From positions 2,731,001 through 2,795,000 of the forward strand of contig NZ_CP005083.1 of NCBI RefSeq assembly GCF_001563265.1: a stretch of DNA of 64,000 nt. Reading direction: 5' to 3'. The stretch comes from Sphingobium sp. TKS. Its GTDB lineage: Bacteria; Pseudomonadota; Alphaproteobacteria; Sphingomonadales; Sphingomonadaceae. The first letter of the stretch is position 1. Each line of letters opens with the position of its first letter. Below are positions 42,731-50,998 of this stretch, one piece after another. The notes under the pieces were generated by a model. That model searched no databases. It worked only from the letters and a program-made list of their open reading frames with translations, and had not been told where the DNA came from. The position numbers were made by a program, and so were the translations under genes.

Positions 42731-42759
42731 TATCCCATAGTGCAAAAATCATTGCACTA
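42731..42759 (+). promoter_or_regulatory. Operator-like motif, site A, with perfect dyad
   Basis: TATCCCATAGTGCAAAAA (42731-42748) overlaps a perfect inverted repeat, TAGTGCAA (42738-42745) and TTGCACTA (42752-42759), with a 6-base spacer. It lies about 105 bases upstream of the second acyl-CoA operon and is the clearest member of the motif set. Confidence 0.6.
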
Positions 42760-42862
42760 GCCGCCCTGTCCCGCTATCTGTTGAGTCAACCGATGCAGCA
42801 GAACTTCAGGGACAGGAGCGGATGCGATTTTCCGACGACATGACGATGGCAGGAGCGCAGGC

Positions 42863-44098
42863 ATGAACGCCCGCGCTCTTGAAGGGGTGAAGGTGCTGGA
42901 CCTTTCGCGGGTTCTCGCTGGTCCCTGGTCGACGCAGATCCTGGCCGATTTCGGCGCGGACGTGATCAAGATCGAGTTGCCCGGCCATGGCGACGACACC
43001 CGCGCCTGGGGCCCGCCCTATCTGACCGGCGCGGATGGCGAGCCGGAGATAGGCACCAGCGCCTATTATCTCTCCTGCAACCGCAACAAGCGATCGCTGG
43101 CGATCGACCTCGCTACGCCGCAAGGCGCGGACCTCATCCGCAAGCTGGCCGCCGAAGCCGACATATTGGTCGAGAATTTCAAGGTCGGCGGCCTCAAGAA
43201 ATATGGCCTCGATTATGAGAGCCTGCGTGGCGTAAACCCCCGCCTCGTCTATTGCTCGATCACCGGCTTCGGTCAGAACGGCCCCTATGCCGACCGTGGC
43301 GGCTATGATTTCGTGGCGCAGGGCATGGGCGGCTTCATGAGCATCACGGGCGAGGAAAATGGCGGTCCGCTCCGTGCGGGCGTTGCCATGGCGGACCTTT
43401 CCACGGGCATGTTCGCCACCGTCTCGATCATGATGGCGCTGCGCCATGCCGACCGTACCGGAGAGGGGCAGCAGATCGACGTATCGCTGCTCGACACCCA
43501 GATCGCGATGCTCGCCAATCAGGGGATGAACTTTCTGGTCGGCGGCGTCGTGCCGGGGCGCCTGGGCAATCGCCATCCGACCGTCGTTCCCTACAAGACC
43601 TTCGACGTCGCGGACGGCATGATGATCATCGCCATCGGCAATGACCGCCAGTTCCGCGCCTTCTGCACGGAGATGGGCCATCCGGAACTCGGCACCGATC
43701 CGCGCTTCGCCACCAGCGCCCAGCGGCTCATCAACCGCGACGCGATCGAGGCGAAGGTGCAGGAGATCGTCCGCCCCTTCCCCCGCGACGAACTGATGGA
43801 TCGCTTCGTCGCGAAGGGCGTGCCTGCCGGCCCCGTCAACACCATCAAGGACGTGTTCGAAGACCCCTTTGTCGAGGCGCGGCAGACCGTTCACCGCTTC
43901 CGCCGCGAGGAGGATGGCGTGGAAATCCCCACCGTCGCCTATCCGGGCAAGCTGTCCGCGACACCCGCCGATTACCGCCATTGCCCGCCACGCGTTGGCG
44001 AACATAGCCGTGAGATATTGGGCCAGTGGCTCGGCCTCGACGATGCCGCGCTGGATGCGCTGGCCGCCGAGGGTGCGATCACCCAGCGCCCCGCCTAG
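42863..44098 (+). CDS. CaiB/BaiF-type CoA-transferase (class III), second copy
   Basis: This 411-residue CoA-transferase begins MNARALEGVKVLDLSRVLAG after AGGAG. The family features are complete: PWSTQILADFGADVIKIE, NRNKRSLAIDLATPQG, the catalytic Asp in RGGYDFVAQGMGG (about residue 150) and EGQQIDVSLLDTQIAML. It is closer to classical formyl/succinyl-CoA transferases than the copy at 36882. It heads a four-gene operon with SDR, enoyl-CoA hydratase and ACAD, so probably activates the acid that enters this branch. Confidence 0.93.
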   Translation: MNARALEGVKVLDLSRVLAGPWSTQILADFGADVIKIELPGHGDDTRAWGPPYLTGADGEPEIGTSAYYLSCNRNKRSLAIDLATPQGADLIRKLAAEADILVENFKVGGLKKYGLDYESLRGVNPRLVYCSITGFGQNGPYADRGGYDFVAQGMGGFMSITGEENGGPLRAGVAMADLSTGMFATVSIMMALRHADRTGEGQQIDVSLLDTQIAMLANQGMNFLVGGVVPGRLGNRHPTVVPYKTFDVADGMMIIAIGNDRQFRAFCTEMGHPELGTDPRFATSAQRLINRDAIEAKVQEIVRPFPRDELMDRFVAKGVPAGPVNTIKDVFEDPFVEARQTVHRFRREEDGVEIPTVAYPGKLSATPADYRHCPPRVGEHSREILGQWLGLDDAALDALAAEGAITQRPA

Positions 44099-44112
44099 GA
44101 GAGGACAGACGC

Positions 44113-44895
44113 ATGAAGCTCGACAATAGCATAGCCGCCATCGTGACAGGCGGCGCATCCGGCCTGGGCGAAGCGACCGCCCGCGCACTCGCCGCCAAGG
44201 GCGTGAAGGTCGCCCTGTTCGACTTCAACGAGGAGACGGGCAACAGGGTCGCGGCCGAAATCGGCGGCACTTTCTGCAAGGTCGACGTAACCGACGAAGC
44301 CTCGGTCGACGCGGGGTTCGAAACGGCCCGCGCCGCTCATGGGCAGGAACGGATCATCGTCAACTGCGCGGGCACCGGCAATGTCGTCAAGACCGCCAGC
44401 CGAGACCGCGAAACCGGCGCGATCAAGGCTTTCCCGACCGACCAGTTCGAACGGATCATCCAGATCAACCTGATCGGCACCTTCCGCTGCTGCGCCAAGT
44501 CGGCGGCGGGCATGCTGACGCTCGATCCGCTGGAGGACAATGCGCGCGGCGTCATCATCAACACCTCCAGCGCGGCGGCCATAGACGGCCAGATCGGCCA
44601 GGCGGCCTATAGCGCGTCGAAGGGCGGCATCGTCAGCCTGACCCTCCCCATGGCCCGCGACCTGATGGGCGAAGGCATTCGCGTCAACGCAATCCTGCCC
44701 GGCATTTTCGACACGCCGCTGATGGCGCGGGCGAGCGACAAGGTGCGCGATGCGCTATCCGCCACGGTCCCCTTCCCCAAGCGCTTCGGCAAGCCGGAGG
44801 AGTTCGCGACCATGGCGCTGGCGATGATCGAGAATGACTATTGGAACGGCGAATATGTGCGGCTGGATGGCGGCCTGCGCATGCCGCCGCGCTGA
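44113..44895 (+). CDS. Short-chain dehydrogenase (3-hydroxyacyl-CoA dehydrogenase-like)
   Basis: This NAD-dependent SDR has 260 residues. TGGASGLGEATARALAAKG is the cofactor loop, NCAG lies near residue 85, and the catalytic Tyr-Lys motif is in AAYSASKGGIVSLTLPMARD. The insert TASRDRETGAIKAFPTDQFE and the ending RLDGGLRMPPR resemble the type II 3-hydroxyacyl-CoA dehydrogenase (HSD17B10) group. It would oxidise a 3-hydroxyacyl-CoA formed by the next gene's product. ATG at 44113 has AGGAGAGGAC upstream. Confidence 0.92.
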   Translation: MKLDNSIAAIVTGGASGLGEATARALAAKGVKVALFDFNEETGNRVAAEIGGTFCKVDVTDEASVDAGFETARAAHGQERIIVNCAGTGNVVKTASRDRETGAIKAFPTDQFERIIQINLIGTFRCCAKSAAGMLTLDPLEDNARGVIINTSSAAAIDGQIGQAAYSASKGGIVSLTLPMARDLMGEGIRVNAILPGIFDTPLMARASDKVRDALSATVPFPKRFGKPEEFATMALAMIENDYWNGEYVRLDGGLRMPPR

Positions 44896-44906
44896 GGAGA
44901 AGCGAC

Positions 44907-45773
44907 ATGTCCGAAGAAGCGCAACCCGAATATGTGACCTACAAGGTCGAGGAGGGCGTCGCATGGGTGATGCTCAACCGCCCGCAATATAGCAATGCGC
45001 AGAATTACCGGCTGCTGGGGCAGCTCGACGACGCCTTCAAGCGCGCCGTCGAGGATGACGAGGTCAAGGTCATCGTGCTCGGCGGCGAGGGCAAGCATTT
45101 CTCCGCCGGCCATGACATCGGCACGCCGGAGAAAGACAGCCACATGCCGCGCTTCCGTACGACCATGTGGTGGGACCATCTCAACAAGGGCGGCGCAGAG
45201 CGGCAATATGTGCTGGAGCAGGACGGCTATCTCGGCCTCTGTCGCCGCTGGCAGGATATCCCCAAGCCGATGATCGCCATGGTCCAGGGCGCCTGCATCG
45301 CGGGCGGGCTGATGCTGGCCTGGGTGTGCGACCTGATCGTCGCGTCGGAGGATGCCTTCTTCCAGGACCCGGTGCAGCGCATGGCCCAGCCGGGGGTCGA
45401 ATATTTCGCCCACGCCTTCGAACTGCCGCCGCGTGTCGCCCGCGAACTGCTGTTGCTCGGGCGGAGGATGCCCGCCCAGCGCGCCTATCAGTTCGGCATG
45501 GTGAACGAGATTTTCCCTCGCGAAACATTGCGCGAGGAAGTGGCGAAGATCGCCGCCGAGATCGCCCAGCATGACCGCTTCGGGCTGGCGCTCACCAAGC
45601 AAGCGTTCAATTTCGTGGAAGATCTGCGCGGCAAGCGGCAGGCGATGGACGGCGTGTTCCACATGCACCACCTCGCCCATGCGCATAACCAGCTCATGAC
45701 CGGCAATCTGGTCGGCAATATCGATGCCAAGGCGATGGCGGCGGCCAACAAGAAACAGGCTGGCGAGGGATGA
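44907..45773 (+). CDS. Enoyl-CoA hydratase/isomerase family protein
   Basis: This crotonase-fold protein of 288 residues shows the oxyanion-hole segments GGEGKHFSAGHDIGTPEKD and VQGACIAGGLMLAWVCDLIVAS. The active-site region VQRMAQPGVEYFAHAFELPP departs from the usual GLxPG-G pattern, so the precise reaction (hydration, isomerisation or ring cleavage) is uncertain. It has an added loop MPRFRTTMWWDHLNKGGAER. GAGGAG lies just upstream. It overlaps the following ACAD gene by ATGA. Confidence 0.9.
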   Translation: MSEEAQPEYVTYKVEEGVAWVMLNRPQYSNAQNYRLLGQLDDAFKRAVEDDEVKVIVLGGEGKHFSAGHDIGTPEKDSHMPRFRTTMWWDHLNKGGAERQYVLEQDGYLGLCRRWQDIPKPMIAMVQGACIAGGLMLAWVCDLIVASEDAFFQDPVQRMAQPGVEYFAHAFELPPRVARELLLLGRRMPAQRAYQFGMVNEIFPRETLREEVAKIAAEIAQHDRFGLALTKQAFNFVEDLRGKRQAMDGVFHMHHLAHAHNQLMTGNLVGNIDAKAMAAANKKQAGEG

Positions 45774-47452
45774 GCGCGACAGTGCAATTGGAAAAGAGCG
45801 TGCTGGTGCTGCCCGGACTCCCCGCCCTGCTCTCCGGCGCGGCCGACGCGGCCCAGGCCTTCGTCGCCGCCGCCCAGCCGCAGGTGAAGGCGCGCATCAC
45901 CAATGAGTCTGGCAAGGTCGACCGCGTGCTGGCGGATGTCGAGCAGCATGCCGTGCATGGCTTCGGCTGGTTCGCCTCCTATGCCGAAATGATGCGGGAG
46001 GTCGCCAACTGGGCCGCCAATCTGACCGCGGACGGTGCATTTGGAGAAATCGAGGCGCTGCTCGCCCAATTGCTCTTTGCCGAATATGGCGCGCAGATGC
46101 TGGGGGGCATCCCCATGAACCAGGGCGAGGTGATCCGCGCCATGGACCTGACGGACGATCTTTCCGCTCTCGATGCGCCTGCCTTCCGCACCCTGGTCCG
46201 CCAAGGTGGCGGGCAAGCGGTCAAGACCGCCATCGCCCGCCACCTCGTCGCCCAGCGCGGCCATGCGACGCTGGAAAATTGCGGTCTGGACGACATGTTC
46301 GACATGGTGCGCGAGCAATTCTTCGCCCTCTCGAACGAGAAGGTGGCACCCTTCGCGCATGAATGGCACCTCAAGGACGAGCTGATCCCCCTGCCTCTCG
46401 TCGAAGAACTGGGCGAGATGGGCGTGTTCGGCATGACCATCCCCGAAGAATATGGCGGCCTAGGCATGGGCAAGACCGCCATGTGTGTCGTGTCAGAGGA
46501 ATTGTCGCGCGGCTGGATCGGCGTGGGATCGCTCGCCACCCGGTCCGAGATTGCAGCGGAACTGATCCTGACCGGCGGCACGGACGAGCAGAAGGCTTAT
46601 TGGCTCCCCCAGATCGCCAATGCCTCGATCCTGCCGACCGCCGTCTTTACCGAACCGGATACCGGCTCCGACCTCGGCTCGCTCCGCACCCGCGCGACTC
46701 TGGCTGACGGCGAATATCGGATCAACGGCAACAAGACGTGGATCACCCACGCCGCCCGCGCCGATGTGATGACCCTGCTGGTCCGCACCAATGCCGAGAC
46801 GAAAAATTACAGCGGCCTCTCCATGCTGATCGCGCCCAAGCAGCGCGGCACGGTGGCCGATCCCTTCCCCACCCCCGGCATGAGCGGCGGCGAGATCGAA
46901 GTGATCGGCTATCGCGGCATGAAGGAATATGAGATCGGCTTCGACGATTTCCGCGTCCCCGCCGCCAATCTGCTCGGCGGGGTCGAGGGCCAGGGCTTCA
47001 AGCAGCTCATGGCGACCTTCGAATCTGCCCGCATCCAGACTGCCGCCCGCGCCATCGGCGTGGCGCAGGCCTCGCTCGACATCGGCCTGTCCTACGCGCT
47101 CGACCGCAAGCAGTTCGGGCGGCCGATCTTCGACTTCCCCCGCGTCGCCAACAAGCTCGCCATGATGGCGGCGGAGATCATGGGTGCGCGCCAGCTCACC
47201 TATTTCGCCGCCCGGCGCAAGGATGAAGGCAAGCGCTGCGACCTGGAGGCCGGCATGGCGAAACTAATCGGTGCGCGGGTGGCATGGGCAGCCGCGGACA
47301 ATGCGCTACAAATCCACGGCGGCAACGGCTTCGCCACCGAATATCAGGTGAGCCGCCTGCTGGCCGATGCGCGGATACTCAATATCTTCGAGGGCGCGGG
47401 CGAAATCCAGGCGCAGGTGATCGCCCGGCGGCTGTTGGACGGAGGAAATTGA
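45770..47452 (+). CDS. Acyl-CoA dehydrogenase with long N-terminal extension ((2S)-methylsuccinyl-CoA dehydrogenase-like)
   Basis: At 560 residues this is about 170 longer than ordinary ACADs. The additional N-terminal helical domain (about residues 1-170) precedes a complete ACAD core: GVFGMTIPEEYGGLGMGK, AVFTEPDTGSDLGSLRTRA, GNKTWITHAARADVM, ALDRKQFGRPIFDFPRV and ILNIFEGAGEIQAQVIARR with the catalytic Glu. Length and extension resemble (2S)-methylsuccinyl-CoA dehydrogenase of the ethylmalonyl-CoA pathway. No ethylmalonyl-CoA mutase or crotonyl-CoA carboxylase is in the window, so it may serve a branched dicarboxyl-CoA in this catabolic route instead. Confidence 0.87.
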   Translation: MSATVQLEKSVLVLPGLPALLSGAADAAQAFVAAAQPQVKARITNESGKVDRVLADVEQHAVHGFGWFASYAEMMREVANWAANLTADGAFGEIEALLAQLLFAEYGAQMLGGIPMNQGEVIRAMDLTDDLSALDAPAFRTLVRQGGGQAVKTAIARHLVAQRGHATLENCGLDDMFDMVREQFFALSNEKVAPFAHEWHLKDELIPLPLVEELGEMGVFGMTIPEEYGGLGMGKTAMCVVSEELSRGWIGVGSLATRSEIAAELILTGGTDEQKAYWLPQIANASILPTAVFTEPDTGSDLGSLRTRATLADGEYRINGNKTWITHAARADVMTLLVRTNAETKNYSGLSMLIAPKQRGTVADPFPTPGMSGGEIEVIGYRGMKEYEIGFDDFRVPAANLLGGVEGQGFKQLMATFESARIQTAARAIGVAQASLDIGLSYALDRKQFGRPIFDFPRVANKLAMMAAEIMGARQLTYFAARRKDEGKRCDLEAGMAKLIGARVAWAAADNALQIHGGNGFATEYQVSRLLADARILNIFEGAGEIQAQVIARRLLDGGN

Positions 47453-47499
47453 AGGAAGGCCGCGAACGACCATAAGGCAGATGTTCATACCCACGGCGG

Positions 47500-47578
47500 C
47501 CCGGCCTTGAGCCGGGGTCTCGCTTCTTCATCTACTGTGCGCGGAAAAGAAAGCGGGATGCCGGGTCAAGCCCGGCAT
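47500..47578. repeat. Pair of REP-like GCCGGG hairpins
   Basis: CCCGGC-CTTGA-GCCGGG (47500-47516) and ATGCCGGG-TCAAG-CCCGGCAT (47558-47578) are two short hairpins of opposite loop sense separated by about 40 bases. They resemble dispersed palindromic elements common in alphaproteobacterial intergenic regions and could terminate the preceding operon. Confidence 0.6.
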
Positions 47579-47630
47579 GACGAAGGAGTCTTGGCTGCAA
47601 CCGACCATTTCACGCCGAAGTTCACAGTGT

Positions 47631-47656
47631 ACGCGCGCGCGTGCTTGCGCGCGCGT
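47631..47656. repeat. Alternating CG inverted repeat (potential Z-DNA/hairpin)
   Basis: ACGCGCGCGC (47631-47640) and GCGCGCGCGT (47647-47656) form perfect arms around GTGCTT. The arms are nearly pure alternating CG, a sequence type able to adopt Z-DNA or a very stable hairpin. Confidence 0.6.
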
Positions 47657-47913
47657 ATGCGTGGAGACGCGATGTGCCGGACGTTTCAAAGAGGGATGCG
47701 GGATAGACCCGTTGGCGCGAAATAGGACAGGCACAATCCTTCCCTGTCGGCGGAATAGGATGTTTTTTTGGATTCTGTAGCCATTGGGCAACGCATGATC
47801 CTTAGCCAGTCCTCCACGGTCAGGATCGGATGATGGGAAGGAGGGTCTGAAAACGACCACTTCTTGCCGTTCATTCGACCTCGCGCCGGTCGCCATAGCG
47901 GACATCGTAAATC

Positions 47914-48138
47914 ATGCTAGATAGCGATCATGAAACGTTTGGTAGATGCCCTATTCAGCGTCACCCACATCACGATATCTTCATCGCGATCTGGGTGGGA
48001 ATGGCCTTCATGGCAGCCGAGGCATTTGGCTGGCTTCGCCCCGACTATAGGAGGCTGCTATTCGTGATGATCCTTGCTTACTGGGCTGGGGTAGCACTTG
48101 AACTCGGTTTTCTTGGTCGCCGCAGAGCAAAGCGCTAA
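47914..48138 (+). CDS. Small membrane protein, unknown
   Basis: This 74-residue protein has two hydrophobic segments, IFIAIWVGMAFMAAEAFGWL and LLFVMILAYWAGVALELGFL, and a basic C-terminus (GRRRAKR). No family is recognised. The start is unsure: the N-terminal HETFGRCPIQRHPHH segment looks unlike a normal leader and no ribosome-binding site is clear. It is followed by another membrane protein, and both look compositionally less GC-biased than the catabolic genes before them. Confidence 0.45.
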   Translation: MLDSDHETFGRCPIQRHPHHDIFIAIWVGMAFMAAEAFGWLRPDYRRLLFVMILAYWAGVALELGFLGRRRAKR

Positions 48139-48180
48139 CGACCAATTGCAAACGTTCACCCTGCCATTAAGAGTGACCTA

Positions 48181-48615
48181 ATGCGGGTCTTTCAGTCGAT
48201 ATGGTTCATGTTGTTCATCGCCGCCCTCCTCACGTTTCCTGTGGCGTGGGCACTCTCGACAAACGCTGTTCCCCGACAGGCTGGCTTGCCCATTGCCTTG
48301 GGAGGCACGCTGTTGATGTTTGACTGGGCATTCGGGATCAGGATGCTACCAAGACTGCTTTCCCCTACCCAAATCGGCAACGAACGGCAGGTTGCTGAGC
48401 GCATTATGTATTCGTTTCCGTTTGCCCTGCCACGATATTCCTCGGTCCTATTCCTCATCGTTGGGGGATGGATGGGTATCTGGGTTTTCGGTGAAGGGGA
48501 CTGGCTCGGTTTTGTCTTCATAATCGCGATCATTTTTTACGCGATCGCAATGTTTAAACAGTCATTGAAAGCTATAGAACTTGCTGTGCAGCAGGTGTTG
48601 CGCGAGGTCCGCTAA
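48181..48615 (+). CDS. Integral membrane protein, unknown
   Basis: This 144-residue protein has about four membrane segments: FMLFIAALLTFPVAWAL, LPIALGGTLLMFDWAFGI, YSSVLFLIVGGWMGIWVFG and LGFVFIIAIIFYAIAMF. I recognise no family. Codon use includes more A/T-ending codons than in neighbouring core genes, consistent with accessory origin. The gene is 42 bases after another small membrane protein and probably co-transcribed with it. AAGAG precedes the ATG. Confidence 0.6.
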   Translation: MRVFQSIWFMLFIAALLTFPVAWALSTNAVPRQAGLPIALGGTLLMFDWAFGIRMLPRLLSPTQIGNERQVAERIMYSFPFALPRYSSVLFLIVGGWMGIWVFGEGDWLGFVFIIAIIFYAIAMFKQSLKAIELAVQQVLREVR

Positions 48616-48676
48616 CCGCAATTAGCCGCTTCAAACCGGCTGTTCCGCAAACCACCCGCATGAGCCACTCAGGCGC

Positions 48677-49438
48677 TCAAATCCCCCCGGCGACCACCGG
48701 CCAGCCACCGCGCTCCAGCGCCGCGCTCAAATCCGCTACGCACCGATCCAGCACCGCCGCGTCAACGGAGCGGATCACGAAATTCGCCCCGGTTTTCCCC
48801 TCCCGGAAAAAGGGATAGCTGCCGATCTGACACCCCTCATGCGCCCGTTCGGTCTCACCAAGCAGGTCCGCGATCTCGCTCTCCGCCACCCAGCAGCCGA
48901 TGGTTGCCGACAGCACCGGCAGGCCGCCTTCCAGCTTGCCGGTCAGGCTGTCCAGCATCCCCGCCGTAATGTGCGGCACACCCGCCATGATGAAGATATT
49001 GCCATGCCGAAGTCCGGGAGCGCCGGACATGCGATTTTCTATCAGGCTCGATCCGGCGGGCGCCCGCGCCATGCGCAGCCGCGCTTCGGTCAGACCGCCG
49101 CGCGTCTCATAATAGCCCGACAGCATCGCCCGCGCCTCAGCATGGATTTCGACCTCCACGCCCAGCGCCGCGGCGATGGCGTCGACGGTGATGTCATCAT
49201 GCGTTGGTCCGATGCCGCCGGTCGTGAACAGATAATCGTTGCGCGCCCGGAGCGTGTTAACCGCTTCCACGATCGCATCGGGTTCGTCCGCGACCACCCG
49301 GACTTCGCGCAGGCGGATGCCCTGCACATTCAGCCAGGTCGCGATCTGCGACACATTCTTGTCCTGTGTCCGGCCCGAGAGAATCTCGTCACCGATTACG
49401 ATCAGCGCTGCGGTCCATATGCGGGTGGGGTCGGCCAT
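48677..49438 (-). CDS. CinA-like MoCF domain protein (competence/damage-inducible protein A family)
   Basis: This 253-residue protein has a molybdopterin-binding-like fold: ALIVIGDEILSGRTQDKNVSQ at the start, VRVVADEPDAIVEAVNTLRA and FTTGGIGPTHDDITVDAIAA. In CinA this domain has ADP-ribose or NAD-pyrophosphatase activity; the C-terminal nicotinamide-nucleotide amidase domain is absent, as in many alphaproteobacterial orthologues. Although the frame is open far upstream, that part lies antisense to map; ATG at 49438 begins the homologous region. It diverges from map. Confidence 0.9.
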   Translation of the reverse strand: MADPTRIWTAALIVIGDEILSGRTQDKNVSQIATWLNVQGIRLREVRVVADEPDAIVEAVNTLRARNDYLFTTGGIGPTHDDITVDAIAAALGVEVEIHAEARAMLSGYYETRGGLTEARLRMARAPAGSSLIENRMSGAPGLRHGNIFIMAGVPHITAGMLDSLTGKLEGGLPVLSATIGCWVAESEIADLLGETERAHEGCQIGSYPFFREGKTGANFVIRSVDAAVLDRCVADLSAALERGGWPVVAGGI

Positions 49439-49519
49439 GCGCTGGCCATAGCCTCTGCCGCGCGCGCTGCCTAGCCGCCCCCCTCGCATTATGCCGCATC
49501 CCTGCTTATAATCACGCCC

Positions 49520-50350
49520 ATGACCGAATATATGACGATGACGGCGGATGCGCCGATTTCCCGCTCGACCGCGATCAAGCTTTATGACGCGGCCGGTTTC
49601 GAAGGCATGCGCAAGGCCGGGCGGCTGGCGGCGGAAATACTGGACGCGCTGGTGCCGCATGTCGTGCCGGGCGTCACCACCGGCGAACTGGACGACATCG
49701 TCCGCCGCATGACGCTGGATGGCGGCGGCGTGCCGGCGACTCTGGGCTATCGCGGCTATACGCATAGCTGCTGCATCTCGCTCAACAATGTCATCTGTCA
49801 CGGCATTCCGGGCGAGCAGAAGCTGAAAGAAGGCGATATCCTCAATATCGACGTGACGCCGCTGGTCGATGGCTGGCACGGCGACACCAGCCGCATGTAT
49901 ATTTGCGGCGAAGCGCCGATCAAGGCGCGGCGGCTGGTCGAGGTCACCTATGAATGCCTGATGCTGGGCATCGAGCAGGCGAAGCCGGGCAATCATCTGG
50001 GCGACATCGGCCATGCCATCCAGCGGCATGCCGAAAAGCACCGCTATGGCGTCGTCCGCGATTTCTGCGGCCATGGACTGGGCCGCGTGTTCCACGACAG
50101 TCCGGAGGTCGTCCATGTCGGACGCCCCGGCACCGGCCCGGAACTGAAACCCGGCATGTTCTTCACCATCGAGCCGATGATCAACATCGGCAAGCCCGGC
50201 GTGAAGATGCTGGAGGACGGCTGGACGGCGGTGACGCGCGACCGCACCCTGTCCGCGCAGTTCGAGCACAGCATCGGCATCACCGAAACCGGCTGTGAGA
50301 TCTTCACCAAGAGCCCGGCGGGTCTCGACGCGCCGCCTTATAAGCTCTGA
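49520..50350 (+). CDS. map: Methionine aminopeptidase, type I
   Basis: This enzyme removes the initiator Met from nascent proteins. The 276-residue protein has all five metal ligands in the expected order: Asp in DVTPLVDGWHGDTSRM (two), His in CGHGLGRVFHDSPEV, Glu in FFTIEPMINIG and Glu in SAQFEHSIGIT. NNVICHGIPG provides the substrate His. The N-terminal 15 residues are poorly conserved in the family; a later ATG could be used. It is followed by the glnB promoter region. Confidence 0.96.
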   Translation: MTEYMTMTADAPISRSTAIKLYDAAGFEGMRKAGRLAAEILDALVPHVVPGVTTGELDDIVRRMTLDGGGVPATLGYRGYTHSCCISLNNVICHGIPGEQKLKEGDILNIDVTPLVDGWHGDTSRMYICGEAPIKARRLVEVTYECLMLGIEQAKPGNHLGDIGHAIQRHAEKHRYGVVRDFCGHGLGRVFHDSPEVVHVGRPGTGPELKPGMFFTIEPMINIGKPGVKMLEDGWTAVTRDRTLSAQFEHSIGITETGCEIFTKSPAGLDAPPYKL

Positions 50351-50361
50351 TCATCGATCAC

Positions 50362-50378
50362 TGCCCAAAAAATGGGCA
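50362..50378 (+). terminator. Hairpin after map
   Basis: TGCCCA (50362-50367) pairs with TGGGCA (50373-50378) around an A-rich loop, 11 bases after the map stop. No U-run follows, so it may instead be a regulatory dyad. Confidence 0.35.
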
Positions 50379-50390
50379 GAACGTCATGAT

Positions 50391-50411
50391 ATTGCCCGAA
50401 ATCCGGGCAAT
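50391..50411. promoter_or_regulatory. Dyad ATTGCCCG-N5-CGGGCAAT (candidate NtrC-type enhancer site)
   Basis: This perfect 8+8 inverted repeat with a 5-base spacer is centred about 65 bases upstream of a sigma-54-like promoter. Spacer and position fit an NtrC enhancer, although the arm sequence differs from the enteric TGCACC-N5-GGTGCA consensus. Confidence 0.45.
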
Positions 50412-50461
50412 ATGGACAAAAGTTGCTGCATCGCAGAAAGCAGTTTCCAGCGATTCGCTAT

Positions 50462-50477
50462 TTGGCACGGTAATTGA
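50462..50477 (+). promoter_or_regulatory. Sigma-54-type promoter of glnB-glnA
   Basis: TTGGCACG (50462-50469) is a perfect -24 element; after GTAA comes TTGA (consensus TTGC) as the -12 element. Transcription would start near 50488, about 100 bases before glnB. This fits nitrogen control of glnBA. Confidence 0.65.
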
Positions 50478-50930
<453 letters not shown>

Positions 50931-50998
50931 TTTTTACGGGTTCTCGCCGGCTTGCAGGGGATGATTTCCAGGGGCTTTTGGCGGACGCATATCAACGC

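Larger units (their letters stand above)
47453..47913. other. Gene-poor repeat-bearing stretch
   Basis: This 461-base gap holds two GCCGGG-type hairpins and an alternating CG inverted repeat. A minus-strand open frame (47686-47874; MNGKKWSFSDPPSHHPILTV...) exists, but its C-terminus runs into the repeat region and I see no family signature or clear ribosome-binding site. I regard it as a remnant or non-coding. Confidence 0.4.

Noticed and set aside
24016..47452. Assignment of the catabolic block to steroid or bile-acid degradation
   Set aside because: The ACAD pair and P450 are suggestive, but no ring-cleaving enzyme (KshAB, HsaC, KstD-like) is visible, so the substrate is left open.
47528..47905. 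125-residue minus-strand open frame after the catabolic operon
   Set aside because: Its sequence runs through the GCCGGG and CG repeat elements (giving MPGLTRHPAFF, a common translation of such repeats), so it is not a credible protein.
49439..50269. N-terminal extension of the CinA-like frame to 530 residues
   Set aside because: The additional 277 residues are antisense to map, lack similarity to the MoCF family, and end exactly where a good ATG begins the homologous part.
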